From the NCBI GenBank assembly GCA_041567315.1, contig JBFGCA010000104.1, forward strand, positions 1 to 17,274: a DNA stretch of 17,274 bases, read 5' to 3'. The translations under genes and the position numbers were made by a program. The notes under the pieces were generated by a model. It was not told the DNA's origin, ran no database searches, and was given only the letters and a program-made list of their open reading frames with translations. Below, one piece after another: positions 1-7,252 of the stretch (positions are counted from its first letter, which is position 1; every line of letters begins with the position of its first letter). The DNA comes from JBFGCA01 sp041567315 (GTDB lineage: Bacteria > Acidobacteriota > Thermoanaerobaculia > Multivoradales > JAHEKO01).

Positions 1-1973
1 CCGTCGGTGGTCGTCGCCACCAGCCGCAGCAGGTTCCAGCCCGGCCGCAGGTCGCCGCGGCTCCAGCTCCCCAGCGTGCCACCCTGCACCGGTTGGCGGA
101 CCGGGGCGCCGATGGCCGTCCAATCGTTCTCCCCTTCGCTGGCGGTGAAGAGCTGGTAGTGGTCGAAGCCGGGTCCGGCGGCGGTGCCCTGGAGGACGAT
201 CCGGCGCTTCTTCTGGAGCGACGAATGGGCGGGCGAGGCGATCCGGACGGTGAGCGGGGCACCCGACTGAAGGGCGCGCGGGGCGTCGAGCCGTCCGGCG
301 CCGCTGTGGAGGTCGAAGCCGGGCGGTCCGACGTCCTCGCTCGACGACCTCAGCACCTGCCGCACCTGGTCGGTGGTCAGCGCCGGCCGGTGGGCGACGA
401 GGAGCGCGGCGAGCCCGGAGGCGTGCGGCGCCGACATCGAGGTGCCCTGGAGCCGCATGTACTTGCGGCCCTGCGAGAGGCGCCGGCAGCCGCGGCACTT
501 TCCCTTGAAGCGGAGCGAGAGGATGTTCTCCTTTCCTCCCCATTCCGCGGCGCCGCCGGGGCCAGTGACGTCGACCGACGCCCCGAAGCTGGTGAAGAAG
601 GTCGGCCGGTCGTCGGGGTCGTTGGCGGCCACCACGATCGGCTTCGGCCGCCGCAGGTTCTGCGGGCTGCGGGCCCGATTGTCGCGCGCCGAGTTGCCGG
701 CCGAGAAGACCACCACCGCGCCCAGGGCGTCGGCCGTGGTGACGGCGTTCTCGAAGGCCGGCACCCGGGGGCAGAAGCCGCAGCCCCAGCTGTTGTTGAG
801 CACCGCCGCCCCGTTGGCCGCGGCGTAGACGATCCCCGCCGCCAGCTCGGAGCTGGGCGCCACCCCCTGCGAGTTGAGGACCTTGACCGGCATGATCTTC
901 GCCCGCGGGGCCACCCCGACGATGCCCCGGCCGTTGTCGGCCACCGCGGCGATGGTGCCGGCGACGTGGGTGCCGTGCAGGTGGTCGTCGAGCGGGTCGT
1001 TGTCGGCCGACTTGCGCTTCCGGCAGCGGCGGGTCCCCCACTCGGCGCAGGTGGTGAAGTCCCAGCCCCGGACGTCGTCCACGAAGCCGTTGCCGTCGTC
1101 GTCGATGCCGTTGTCGGCGACCTCGAACGGGTTGCGCCAGACGTTGGCGGCGATGTCCTCGTGGCGGTAGTCGACCCCGGTGTCGACCACCGCCACCACC
1201 ACGCCCTCACCGCGGGTCAGGTCCCAGGCTGGCGCCAGGTCCATCTGGCGCCGCTTGAGCCCCCACAGGTCGTCGTACTCCTGCCCCCAGGAGCCGGCCG
1301 AGCGGAAGAAGGGGTCGTTGGGCTCGAAATCGGCCCGGGCGAAATAGTCGGGGTGCGCGTACTCGACGTGGGGATCGGCCTCGAAGCGCGCGGCCGCGGC
1401 CTCCGGGTCGTGGCCGGCCGCCAGCTCGAGCACGTAGACGTGGTGGAGGTCGGGCGCCGCGGCTTCGGGAGCGGCCCGCGCCGCGCGCTCGGGGAACCGC
1501 GCCCGAGCCGCGGCGAGCTTCTGCCGGTGGAGCTCCCTGAGGGCGGCCACCGGGACGCCGGCCCGATCATCGGCCCCGGCACCGCTGCCGGTCTGTGCCG
1601 CGACCAGCCGCCGCTCGTCCTCGACGGTCCGGAACACCGGGCGCGCGGCGACAACCCCGTGATCGTCGTGGAGCGCGGCCAGCGCTTCGCTGCCCTTCCT
1701 CACCACCGTCGCCAGGCTCTCGCCCCGCTCCAGCAGACAGTGCACGCAGCCGCCGACCGAATCCCGGTACTTGACGACCAGCCGCCCGGCCACGAACTCC
1801 GGCCTCGGCTCCCGCCGCGGCGCCGGTGGCGCCCAGTCGCGGCTTTCGGCCGCGCGCGGCGTGGCGGCCGGGTCCTCGGTCGCCGCCTGGGGAGCGATCG
1901 CCAGTCCGAGGGCGACCGGCAGGACGATCGGCAGCGACCGCCGGCGCGGCCTGCCCCGTGGCGGCCCGCTCAT
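1..1973 (-). CDS. Secreted S8 family subtilisin-like serine protease (3' partial)
   Basis: Extracellular or periplasmic endopeptidase; the frame is open to the window edge, so the C-terminus is missing (657 residues visible). The ATG at 1973 opens a Sec signal peptide (basic RGRPRRR stretch, then a hydrophobic core to about residue 31). A prodomain follows, beginning EFVAGRLVVKYRD near residue 63, as in fervidolysin-type subtilases. The catalytic triad is Asp264 in AVVDTGVDY, His333 in HGTHVAGT and Ser512 in GTSMSAPHASG; the oxyanion Asn lies in VVFSAGNSA. A tandem-type C-terminal module starts after about residue 560 (GTAAGPGF..YQL), resembling beta-sandwich repeats of other secreted subtilases. 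Cysteine pairs (GCVHC in the prodomain, CGFC and CRGC in the catalytic domain) suggest disulfides or metal binding. No clear ribosome binding site is seen. A promoter-like site and palindrome lie about 150 bp upstream. The family assignment is firm; the substrate is unknown. Confidence 0.93.
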   Translation of the reverse strand, partial: MSGPPRGRPRRRSLPIVLPVALGLAIAPQAATEDPAATPRAAESRDWAPPAPRREPRPEFVAGRLVVKYRDSVGGCVHCLLERGESLATVVRKGSEALAALHDDHGVVAARPVFRTVEDERRLVAAQTGSGAGADDRAGVPVAALRELHRQKLAAARARFPERAARAAPEAAAPDLHHVYVLELAAGHDPEAAAARFEADPHVEYAHPDYFARADFEPNDPFFRSAGSWGQEYDDLWGLKRRQMDLAPAWDLTRGEGVVVAVVDTGVDYRHEDIAANVWRNPFEVADNGIDDDGNGFVDDVRGWDFTTCAEWGTRRCRKRKSADNDPLDDHLHGTHVAGTIAAVADNGRGIVGVAPRAKIMPVKVLNSQGVAPSSELAAGIVYAAANGAAVLNNSWGCGFCPRVPAFENAVTTADALGAVVVFSAGNSARDNRARSPQNLRRPKPIVVAANDPDDRPTFFTSFGASVDVTGPGGAAEWGGKENILSLRFKGKCRGCRRLSQGRKYMRLQGTSMSAPHASGLAALLVAHRPALTTDQVRQVLRSSSEDVGPPGFDLHSGAGRLDAPRALQSGAPLTVRIASPAHSSLQKKRRIVLQGTAAGPGFDHYQLFTASEGENDWTAIGAPVRQPVQGGTLGSWSRGDLRPGWNLLRLVATTTD

Positions 1974-2127
1974 GGCGCCACGCGAGCGGTCCGGCGCTCG
2001 GGCGCCGAAGCCGGCCCGCCGACCGACTTCCACCACGGGCTGCCAGAGGAGCGTCGCCGGCCGCTGGTTCGACCGGCCGGAGCAGCGACGGAGAGACCAC
2101 CCGTCATGTGCGTCGCCTCCCTGAAGA

Positions 2128-2153
2128 CGGCGGATGATCGGACACATCCGCCG
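2128..2153. repeat. 9-bp perfect inverted repeat overlapping the protease promoter
   Basis: The arms CGGCGGATG (2128-2136) and CATCCGCCG (2145-2153) are perfect inverted copies around an 8-base spacer. The element covers the spacer and most of the -10 box of the candidate promoter, the geometry expected for a repressor operator. A terminator for the upstream kinase is the alternative, but no T-run follows on the minus strand. Confidence 0.55.
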
Positions 2154-2162
2154 GCTTGTCAA
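2134..2162 (-). promoter_or_regulatory. Candidate sigma70-type promoter for the S8 protease
   Basis: On the minus strand a perfect TTGACA (2162-2157) is followed after exactly 17 bases by GATCAT (2139-2134), which matches four of six positions of TATAAT. It lies just after the kinase stop codon and about 160 bp before the protease start, so it would give the protease its own transcript with a leader near 150 nt. A palindrome covers the spacer and the -10 element. No experimental support is available. Confidence 0.5.
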
Positions 2163-2184
2163 GATTCTTGCAGGATATTGCTCG

Positions 2185-3009
2185 TCAGATCGCCAGTCCC
2201 CGCCGCGCCTCCTCCAGCGCCTGCCGCATCGCCTCGGCAGTCGGCCAGCGCGCCTCGGGGTCGCGGGCGAGCGCCCGGTCGAGGATCGACTGGAGGGCGG
2301 CTGGGGCCTCCGGACAGACCGCGTCCAGCGGCCGCGGCGCACCCCCCTCGACCGCCGCCAGCACTTCCCGGGGACCGGCCCCGGGGTAGGGCACGTCGCC
2401 GGTCAACGTCTGGTAGAGCACCACCCCCAGCGACCAGAGGTCGGCCCGGGCGTCGGTGGGCTCGCCCCGGAGCTGCTCGGGGGCGGCGTAGTGAGGCGTC
2501 CCCACGACCGTCTCGCCGGGGGCCGCGGCCAGCGCCGCCGCCAGGTGGGCGAGACCGAAGTCGAGCACCTTGATCGACCCGTCGGGCAGCACCATGACGT
2601 TGCCGGGCTTGACGTCGCGGTGGACGATCCCGGCCTCGTGGACCGCCGCCAGACCGGCGGCCACCTGGGTGGCGATCGACAGTGCCCGCCCGACCGGCAG
2701 CCCGCCACGGACCAGCCGCCGCTCGAGTGTCTGACCGGTCATCAGCTCGGTGGCGACGAAGAGGCGGCCGCTGGCGCACTCGCCGGATTCGACCAGCCGG
2801 CAGAGATTGGGGTGCCGGAGGGTCGAGAGCAGGATCGCCTCGCGCAGGAAGCCGCCGCGCAGCTCGGGGCGCTCCCACTGGCGGGGCGCCATCAGCTTGA
2901 TCGCCACCCGCTCACCGGTGGCCTCGCGCCGGGCCTCGAAGACCGCCCCCATGCCGCCCTCGGCGAGCTTGCCGAGGACGGTGTAGCCCGGGATGTGCTC
3001 CTCCGGCAT
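2185..3009 (-). CDS. Soluble Pkn2/Hanks-type Ser/Thr protein kinase, catalytic domain only
   Basis: Eukaryotic-like protein kinase of 274 residues that phosphorylates Ser/Thr on unknown partners in the cytoplasm. All landmarks are visible: glycine loop GKLAEGGMGAVFEA (13-26), Lys38 in VAIK, a probable alphaC Glu57, catalytic loop HRDVKPGN (130-137), DFG (150-152), APE (176-178) and the helix-F motif DLWSLGVVL (190-198). Most kinases of this family in Acidobacteriota and Myxococcota carry a transmembrane segment and sensor repeats after the kinase fold. Here the protein stops soon after the C-lobe, with neither membrane helix nor sensor. The ATG at 3009 is the natural start (MPEEHIPGYTVLGKL); no strong Shine-Dalgarno is seen. 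The neighbouring genes are 146 bp and 211 bp away, so it is probably monocistronic. It should be an active kinase, as no key residue is missing. Confidence 0.94.
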   Translation of the reverse strand: MPEEHIPGYTVLGKLAEGGMGAVFEARREATGERVAIKLMAPRQWERPELRGGFLREAILLSTLRHPNLCRLVESGECASGRLFVATELMTGQTLERRLVRGGLPVGRALSIATQVAAGLAAVHEAGIVHRDVKPGNVMVLPDGSIKVLDFGLAHLAAALAAAPGETVVGTPHYAAPEQLRGEPTDARADLWSLGVVLYQTLTGDVPYPGAGPREVLAAVEGGAPRPLDAVCPEAPAALQSILDRALARDPEARWPTAEAMRQALEEARRGLAI

Positions 3010-3054
3010 CGCCGCGGTTGTCGGTAGTGGCTCAGTTTAGGGGGCCACTCGCAG

Positions 3055-3060
3055 ATTATC
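3055..3060 (-). promoter_or_regulatory. Possible -10 element for the kinase gene
   Basis: GATAAT (five of six matches to TATAAT) reads on the minus strand 46 bp before the kinase start, in the 146-bp gap behind the serine hydrolase. No acceptable -35 box is seen at 16-18 bp, so this is a weak call. Confidence 0.25.
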
Positions 3061-3155
3061 CGGTCAGGGCGGCGCTGGCTCCGCAGTCACCGACAGCTGA
3101 CCGTCGCCGGCGATGCCTGCCGATCTTCGCCCGGGCGGCCGCGGACCCGAGGCGC

Positions 3156-4733
3156 TCAAGGAATCCTTGCTGTCTGGTCGGCCTCGGGGCCCTGGCGCTC
3201 GACCCGGAGGTAGGCGGTCAGGCCGAACTGCCCGCGGTCGTTGGTGAACAGCGAGGTGGCGTAGCCCTCGAGCCGGCCGTCGCCCGGGTGGAGCGCCAGC
3301 TCGATGCGGTGCGGGTGGTCGGCCCGCTCGTCCAGGGGCAGTCTGCCCAGAAACCGCCCGGTGAGCAACCCCTCCTCCCAGCTGGCGCCGGCGAGCAGCA
3401 TCGGATCCCGGCCGTCCAGCACCACGTGGATGTCGCCGTCCGGCTGAAAGCGGAGCTCCAGCGGGAGCGCCCCGGCGGGCGTCTCCACGGCCCCGGTCCA
3501 GGCTCCCAGAAGCTCCGGGGTCGGCTCGTAGGGCCGGTAGGCGCGGGCCTCCCATTCCACCTGTTTCCGTCCCAGGCGCTCCAGAAACCCGGGGACCAGC
3601 CGGTCGACGATCCCGAAGGCGATCCCGTCGGTGACGCCGCCGGTCACGTTGGTCAGCACCACCACCGCGAGCCGCTCGGAGGGCAGCAGGGTGACGGTGG
3701 CCTGCGCCCCGTCGTCCCGGCCGTTGGTCAGCAGCCAGAGCAGACCGCCCTCCAGCTCGATGCTGCCCCACCCGAGAGCGGTGAGCGGTTCGACCAGCGT
3801 TTCGGGCAGTGCCGCGCGCTGGCGATGCATTCGCTCCAGCGTCTCAAGGGCCAAGACCGGGCGCCGCCCGTGCGGGGCGAGCCCGAGGTGAAACCGGGCG
3901 TACCCGAGCAGGTCCTGGAGACTGGCGTTGAGCCCGAGCGAGCTTTGCGGTCGGGCGAACCGCGGCTCGAGACGCTCGCCGTCTGCGCCGTAGCGCGCGG
4001 CCGCGCCGGTCGGGGCCGTCGAGTCGGCGGCGAAGGCCTGATCCATGCCCAGCGAGCCGAACACCTCTCGCGCCAGGAAGTCCGGGAAGCTCTGTCCGGA
4101 GCGGCGTTCGATCAGCAGCTCCAGCGCCGCGTAGGCGAAGTTCGAGTAGGCGTGCACCGTGCCGGGCGGCAGGGCGACGATTCCGCGCTCGCGGACCAGT
4201 CTCTCGGGTGTCAGCGGCAGGGCGTCCTCCCGGCGCAGGTAGACGTAGTTGCCGTGCGGGATCCCGGCGCTCATGTCGAGTACCTGTCGCACCGTGACGG
4301 CGTCCGCGTGTCCTGCCGGGGACCACAGGCCGACGGATCCGAGGTAGGAGTTGATCGGACGCTCCAGGTCGATCTCGCCGCGCTCGGCCAGCACCATCAC
4401 CGCGGTCGAGGTGATGGATTTGCCCAGCGAGGCGAGGCCGTAAGGGGTCCGCGTCGTAGCGGGCTCCGAGGCCTCGCGATCCGCCCAGCCCATGGCCTCC
4501 TGCCAGAGGATCGCGTCCCGCCTGAAAACGCCGACCGCCAGCGACGGAAGCTCCCCCGAGGCCACCCGGTCCGCCAGTTCGGTCCGCAGCGGCTCCAATG
4601 CCGCCGCCGCCGGCACCACGGTGTCGGCTACGATCTCGGCCCCTGCAGCCGGCCCCGGGCCGGTGCCGGCGGCGGCCCCGATCAAGATTCCCAGAGTCCC
4701 TGCGGTTCGTGCGGTCAAGCGCTGCAGCGTCAC
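3156..4733 (-). CDS. Secreted beta-lactamase-fold serine hydrolase (PF00144 type)
   Basis: Serine hydrolase of the class C beta-lactamase/esterase/D-Ala-D-Ala peptidase superfamily, 525 residues, exported. The nucleophile motif SLGK is at 102-105 and the YSN motif at 196-198. Where the third motif (K/HxG) is expected, before a DDGAQATVTLLP strand, the sequence reads TNG, so the usual His/Lys is absent. After about residue 410 a beta-rich C-terminal extension begins (PYEPTPELLGAWTG), as in many serine hydrolases with a lipocalin-like tail. The start is set at GTG 4733: GGAGGG sits 6 bases upstream and the protein then opens directly with a signal peptide (MTLQRLTARTAGTLGILIGA) ending near AAGAE. 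An in-frame ATG at 4775 would add 14 polar residues and falls inside an inverted repeat. The substrate cannot be predicted; peptide, ester or cell-wall hydrolysis are all possible. Confidence 0.92.
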   Translation of the reverse strand: MTLQRLTARTAGTLGILIGAAAGTGPGPAAGAEIVADTVVPAAAALEPLRTELADRVASGELPSLAVGVFRRDAILWQEAMGWADREASEPATTRTPYGLASLGKSITSTAVMVLAERGEIDLERPINSYLGSVGLWSPAGHADAVTVRQVLDMSAGIPHGNYVYLRREDALPLTPERLVRERGIVALPPGTVHAYSNFAYAALELLIERRSGQSFPDFLAREVFGSLGMDQAFAADSTAPTGAAARYGADGERLEPRFARPQSSLGLNASLQDLLGYARFHLGLAPHGRRPVLALETLERMHRQRAALPETLVEPLTALGWGSIELEGGLLWLLTNGRDDGAQATVTLLPSERLAVVVLTNVTGGVTDGIAFGIVDRLVPGFLERLGRKQVEWEARAYRPYEPTPELLGAWTGAVETPAGALPLELRFQPDGDIHVVLDGRDPMLLAGASWEEGLLTGRFLGRLPLDERADHPHRIELALHPGDGRLEGYATSLFTNDRGQFGLTAYLRVERQGPEADQTARIP

Positions 4734-4739
4734 GGTTCG

Positions 4740-4745
4740 CCCTCC
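4740..4745 (-). promoter_or_regulatory. Shine-Dalgarno site fixing the serine hydrolase GTG start
   Basis: GGAGGG on the minus strand, 6 bases before GTG 4733. It supports this start over the upstream in-frame ATG at 4775. Confidence 0.75.
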
Positions 4746-4760
4746 GGTCGGTTGGTCAGC

Positions 4761-4796
4761 ACAGATCCTACGCACCCGCGCGCGCCGGGGATCTGT
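4761..4796. repeat. 8-bp inverted repeat upstream of the serine hydrolase
   Basis: The arms ACAGATCC (4761-4768) and GGATCTGT (4789-4796) are perfect inverted copies with a 20-base GC-rich spacer, giving 28 bp centre to centre. It lies 28 bp before the GTG start and could be a dyad operator or a leader hairpin. Confidence 0.4.
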
Positions 4797-4884
4797 CCGT
4801 CGGCGGAGGACGCCCGTCGCCCGCGAGAGGGCGGACGAAAGGGCCTCCCCAGAGGGGCAGCCGAGGGGAAAGGGATGGAAGGAG

Positions 4885-4906
4885 GGGAGGGGCAGTGGCC
4901 CCTCCC
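4885..4906 (-). terminator. Hairpin downstream of the NTF2-like gene
   Basis: A perfect 9-bp stem (GGGAGGGGC / GCCCCTCCC) with a 4-base loop lies 12 bp past the stop codon of the 4918-5382 gene. On the minus strand the following sequence is pyrimidine-rich but has only a TTT, so it would be a weak intrinsic terminator or an RNA-end stabiliser. Confidence 0.5.
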
Positions 4907-4917
4907 GAGCGGCGACC

Positions 4918-5382
4918 CTAGTCGCCCGAGCTGACCGGCGCGAAGTTGGCGTGCACCAGCTTCCACTCGCCGTTGATCTTGGCGTAGACGCGGGTCGACT
5001 TGGCGAGGTTGGGCTCGACCTCGCCGTCCTTGTTCTTGGAGAGGCCGTGGTAGTTGTAGCTGAGGATGGCGACGTCGCCGTAGATCTGGACCTTGGGGTT
5101 GGCCATCTCGGCGGCGACCACCGAGCCGGCTCCTTCGAGAACCGGCTTGTAGAGCTTGCCGCTCATCTCCTTGCCGTCGATCCGGGTCGGGAACTGCGAG
5201 TTGAACTCGGTGTAGTCGTCGGCCAGGATTGCCATGCCGGCCTCGAAATTCTTGTCCATGTCCGCCTGCCAGGCGTCCTTGGTGATCTTCATGATCTGCG
5301 TCGCGACGTCGTGACTGTCGGCCTGTGCCGCGACCGGGAGAATCAGTAGAGCGCAGATGATGGCGATAGCACGCATGGGCAT
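4918..5382 (-). CDS. Small secreted NTF2-like (SnoaL/DUF4440-type) protein
   Basis: A 154-residue exported protein with one cone-shaped NTF2-like domain. The ATG at 5382 is preceded by an AGGAGAGG-like Shine-Dalgarno; a second ATG two codons later (5376) is also possible. Residues 1-21 form a Sec signal peptide ending ...VAAQA-DS. The mature part begins with an amphipathic helix (ATQIMKITKDAWQADMDKNF), followed by the helix and strands typical of the fold (ILADDYTEFN, then VAILSYNYHGLS) and the closing strand pattern RVYAKINGEWKLVHANFAPV. This resembles DUF4440 and the CaMKII-association type. Such domains often bind small ligands or act as enzymes, and nothing here shows which. It is richer in Lys and Asn than its neighbours. 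It stands alone: the next gene downstream is 184 bp away behind a hairpin, and the upstream neighbour is divergent. Confidence 0.85.
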   Translation of the reverse strand: MPMRAIAIICALLILPVAAQADSHDVATQIMKITKDAWQADMDKNFEAGMAILADDYTEFNSQFPTRIDGKEMSGKLYKPVLEGAGSVVAAEMANPKVQIYGDVAILSYNYHGLSKNKDGEVEPNLAKSTRVYAKINGEWKLVHANFAPVSSGD

Positions 5383-5587
5383 GAGCCTCTCCTCTCGTAG
5401 GGCGGGCCGCGCGGCTTCCGCGTCGGGTGCTGCGTGGCCCCGCCGGTTGTCCTGCCTCCGGGATTGGGGCGCCGGAGATACTAGCAAGCACGGGCGCGGT
5501 GGGAGGGGTAGGGGCGCGACAGCCCTGTTGTAGGGTCGCTGCGGTTTGAGCCCCTGCGGACAGCAGCCCCGGACGGAGAGACGGCCG

Positions 5588-6838
5588 ATGAAGACGACGC
5601 GGCGGCGGTTCCTGAGGACGGTTGGCGCCGGCGCACTGGGGGCCGGTCTCGCTCGGCGGCTGATGGGCGGGCCCTCGGTGGTCGGCTCGACTGGCGGCTA
5701 CGACGTGGCCGTGGTCGGGGCAGGCGTGTTCGGCGCCTGGACAGCGCTGCGGCTCCAGGAGGCGGGCCACCGGGTGGCCCTGCTCGACGGCTACGGTCCG
5801 GGCAACGTCCGCTCCAGCTCGGGTGGCCCGACGCGGGTGATCCGCGTGGGCTACGGGGACAAGGAGATCTACAGCCGGTGGTCGTTGCGCTCGCTGGAGC
5901 TGTGGAAGGACCTGTTCCGTCGGGCCGGACGACCGGACCTCTTCCAGGAGTCGGGGGTTCTGTGGATGGCTCGGGAGCGCGATCCGTTGACCTCAGCGAC
6001 CCTCGAGACCCTCGAGCGGCTGCGAGTGCCCCACGAGCGGCTGGAGCGGGCGGCGCTCGAGGCGCGCTGGCCGCAGATCGACTTGGGGCCGATCACCTGG
6101 GCGATCCACGAGCCGGAGAGCGGCTTCCTGGTGGCGTTCCACGCCGTGCAGGAGGTGGTGCGGAAGGCGCAAAAGCTGGATTGCGCCTACCTCGCGGAAC
6201 GGGTCCCGCCGCCGGCGAGCGGCGGGCGGCTGGCGGCGCTGACCACCGAGAGAGGCGAGCGGGTGAGCGCCGGGGCCTACGTCTTCGCCTGCGGCCCGTG
6301 GCTCGCCAAGCTGTTCCCCGAGCTGCTTGGGCGGCGGATCTTCACCACCCGCCAGGAGGTCTTCTATCTCGGTCCGCCGCCCGGCGAGACGCGCTTCGAG
6401 GTCGGGGCGATGCCGGTGTGGGCCGACTTCGCCGAGGAGATGTACGGCCTACCGCAGTTCAAGGGACGCGGGTTCAAGGTGGCGCTCGACCGCCACGGTC
6501 CGCCGATCGACCCGGACGCCGCGGAGCGGGTCGCCACCCCCGAGATCGCCCGACAGGTGCTCGACTACGCCGGCCGCCGCTTCCCCGCCTTGAAGGGCGC
6601 ACCGATCGTCGGCAGCGAGGTCTGTCAGTACGCGAATACCTCGAACGGCGACTTCCTGATCGACCGCCATCCCGAGCTGGACGACGTCTGGCTGGTCGGC
6701 GGCGGCTCGGGGCACGGCTTCAAGCACGGCCCGGCCGTGGGCGAGTACGTGGCCGCCCGCCTCGACGACGGCGGTCCGGTCGACCCGCGGTTCTCCCTGG
6801 TCACCAAGGACCTCGTCCAGCAGCGCGACGTTTATTGA
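5588..6838 (+). CDS. TAT-exported FAD-dependent amine/amino-acid oxidase (monomeric sarcosine oxidase family)
   Basis: Flavoprotein oxidase of the DAO superfamily, 416 residues, which would oxidise a secondary amine or N-methyl amino acid with O2. It starts at ATG 5588 with TRRRFLRT, a twin-arginine signal; a GGAG lies 9 bases upstream, and an in-frame ATG at 5546 would bury that signal. The Rossmann dinucleotide motif is YDVAVVGAGVFGAW (38-51), with an acidic ribose-binding residue in VALLDGYG. Near the C-terminus, EVCQYANTSNGDFLIDRHP corresponds to the region of monomeric sarcosine oxidase whose Cys attaches FAD covalently; Cys346 is that residue here. The FAD-binding GGGSGHGFKHGPAVGEY stretch (371-387) is also conserved. 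Known sarcosine and N-methyltryptophan oxidases are cytosolic, so export of the folded holoenzyme is notable. The cupin gene follows after 27 bp, so the two are probably an operon. The substrate is not known. Confidence 0.92.
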   Translation: MKTTRRRFLRTVGAGALGAGLARRLMGGPSVVGSTGGYDVAVVGAGVFGAWTALRLQEAGHRVALLDGYGPGNVRSSSGGPTRVIRVGYGDKEIYSRWSLRSLELWKDLFRRAGRPDLFQESGVLWMARERDPLTSATLETLERLRVPHERLERAALEARWPQIDLGPITWAIHEPESGFLVAFHAVQEVVRKAQKLDCAYLAERVPPPASGGRLAALTTERGERVSAGAYVFACGPWLAKLFPELLGRRIFTTRQEVFYLGPPPGETRFEVGAMPVWADFAEEMYGLPQFKGRGFKVALDRHGPPIDPDAAERVATPEIARQVLDYAGRRFPALKGAPIVGSEVCQYANTSNGDFLIDRHPELDDVWLVGGGSGHGFKHGPAVGEYVAARLDDGGPVDPRFSLVTKDLVQQRDVY

Positions 6839-6865
6839 CGACGCCTACCGACAAGGAGGCTTGCC

Positions 6866-7252
6866 ATGCAGCGAGAGGCCCGGCAGACCATTCTCAAGCG
6901 TTTCGAGGCCGCCGACGAGGTGCGGCGGTTCGAAAAAGGGGTCTTCGAGCTGGTCCGGCTGGGCGGGCTGACCCTCGGCCGCGCGACCTACGAGCCGGGC
7001 TGGAAGTGGTCGCTCCACGTCGGGCCGACCGCCGGGACGGCCCGCTGCGAGGTCGAGCACTACGGGCTGGTGCTCGAGGGCCGGGCCGCCGTCGAGTACG
7101 AGGACGGCTCGGTCGAGCACCTCGAGGCCGGCACCCTGTTCTACGTCCCGCCTATCCCCCACGACAGCTGGGTGGTCGGCGACCAGCGCTACGTCTCGCT
7201 CCACTTCGTGGGCGCCGACGCCTACGCGAAGCAGGAAGAACCGACCGGTTAG
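6866..7252 (+). CDS. Single-domain cupin protein
   Basis: Cytosolic small beta-barrel (RmlC-like cupin), 128 residues with no signal peptide. The cupin core runs from about residue 38 (GRATYEPGWKWSLHV) through motif 1 (HYGLVLEGRAAVEYEDG, 65-81) and motif 2 (LEAGTLFYVPPIPHDSWVVG, 87-106). His51, His65, His99 and His113 are candidate metal ligands. The start is firm: AAGGAGG at 6853-6859 lies 6 bases before ATG 6866. The gene follows the flavin oxidase stop by 27 bp in the same direction, so it is likely co-transcribed and may act on the same compound, as a dioxygenase, isomerase or binding protein. Its stop codon overlaps the stop codon of the convergent regulator at 7249-7734 by two bases (TTAG). 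Confidence 0.88.
   Translation: MQREARQTILKRFEAADEVRRFEKGVFELVRLGGLTLGRATYEPGWKWSLHVGPTAGTARCEVEHYGLVLEGRAAVEYEDGSVEHLEAGTLFYVPPIPHDSWVVGDQRYVSLHFVGADAYAKQEEPTG

Noticed and set aside
93..2573. 826-codon open frame on the plus strand across the subtilase and kinase
   Set aside because: It is antisense to two genes with clear catalytic motifs. Its protein is Arg/Gly/Pro/Val-rich without domains, typical of GC-rich mirror frames.
3018..4934. 638-codon plus-strand frame over the serine hydrolase
   Set aside because: It is antisense to a recognisable secreted hydrolase, and its low-complexity composition shows no motif or signal.
5383..5587. Promoters in the divergent spacer between the NTF2-like gene and the flavin oxidase
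   Set aside because: Only poor matches were found (such as TAGTAT on the minus strand without a -35), too weak to list as features.
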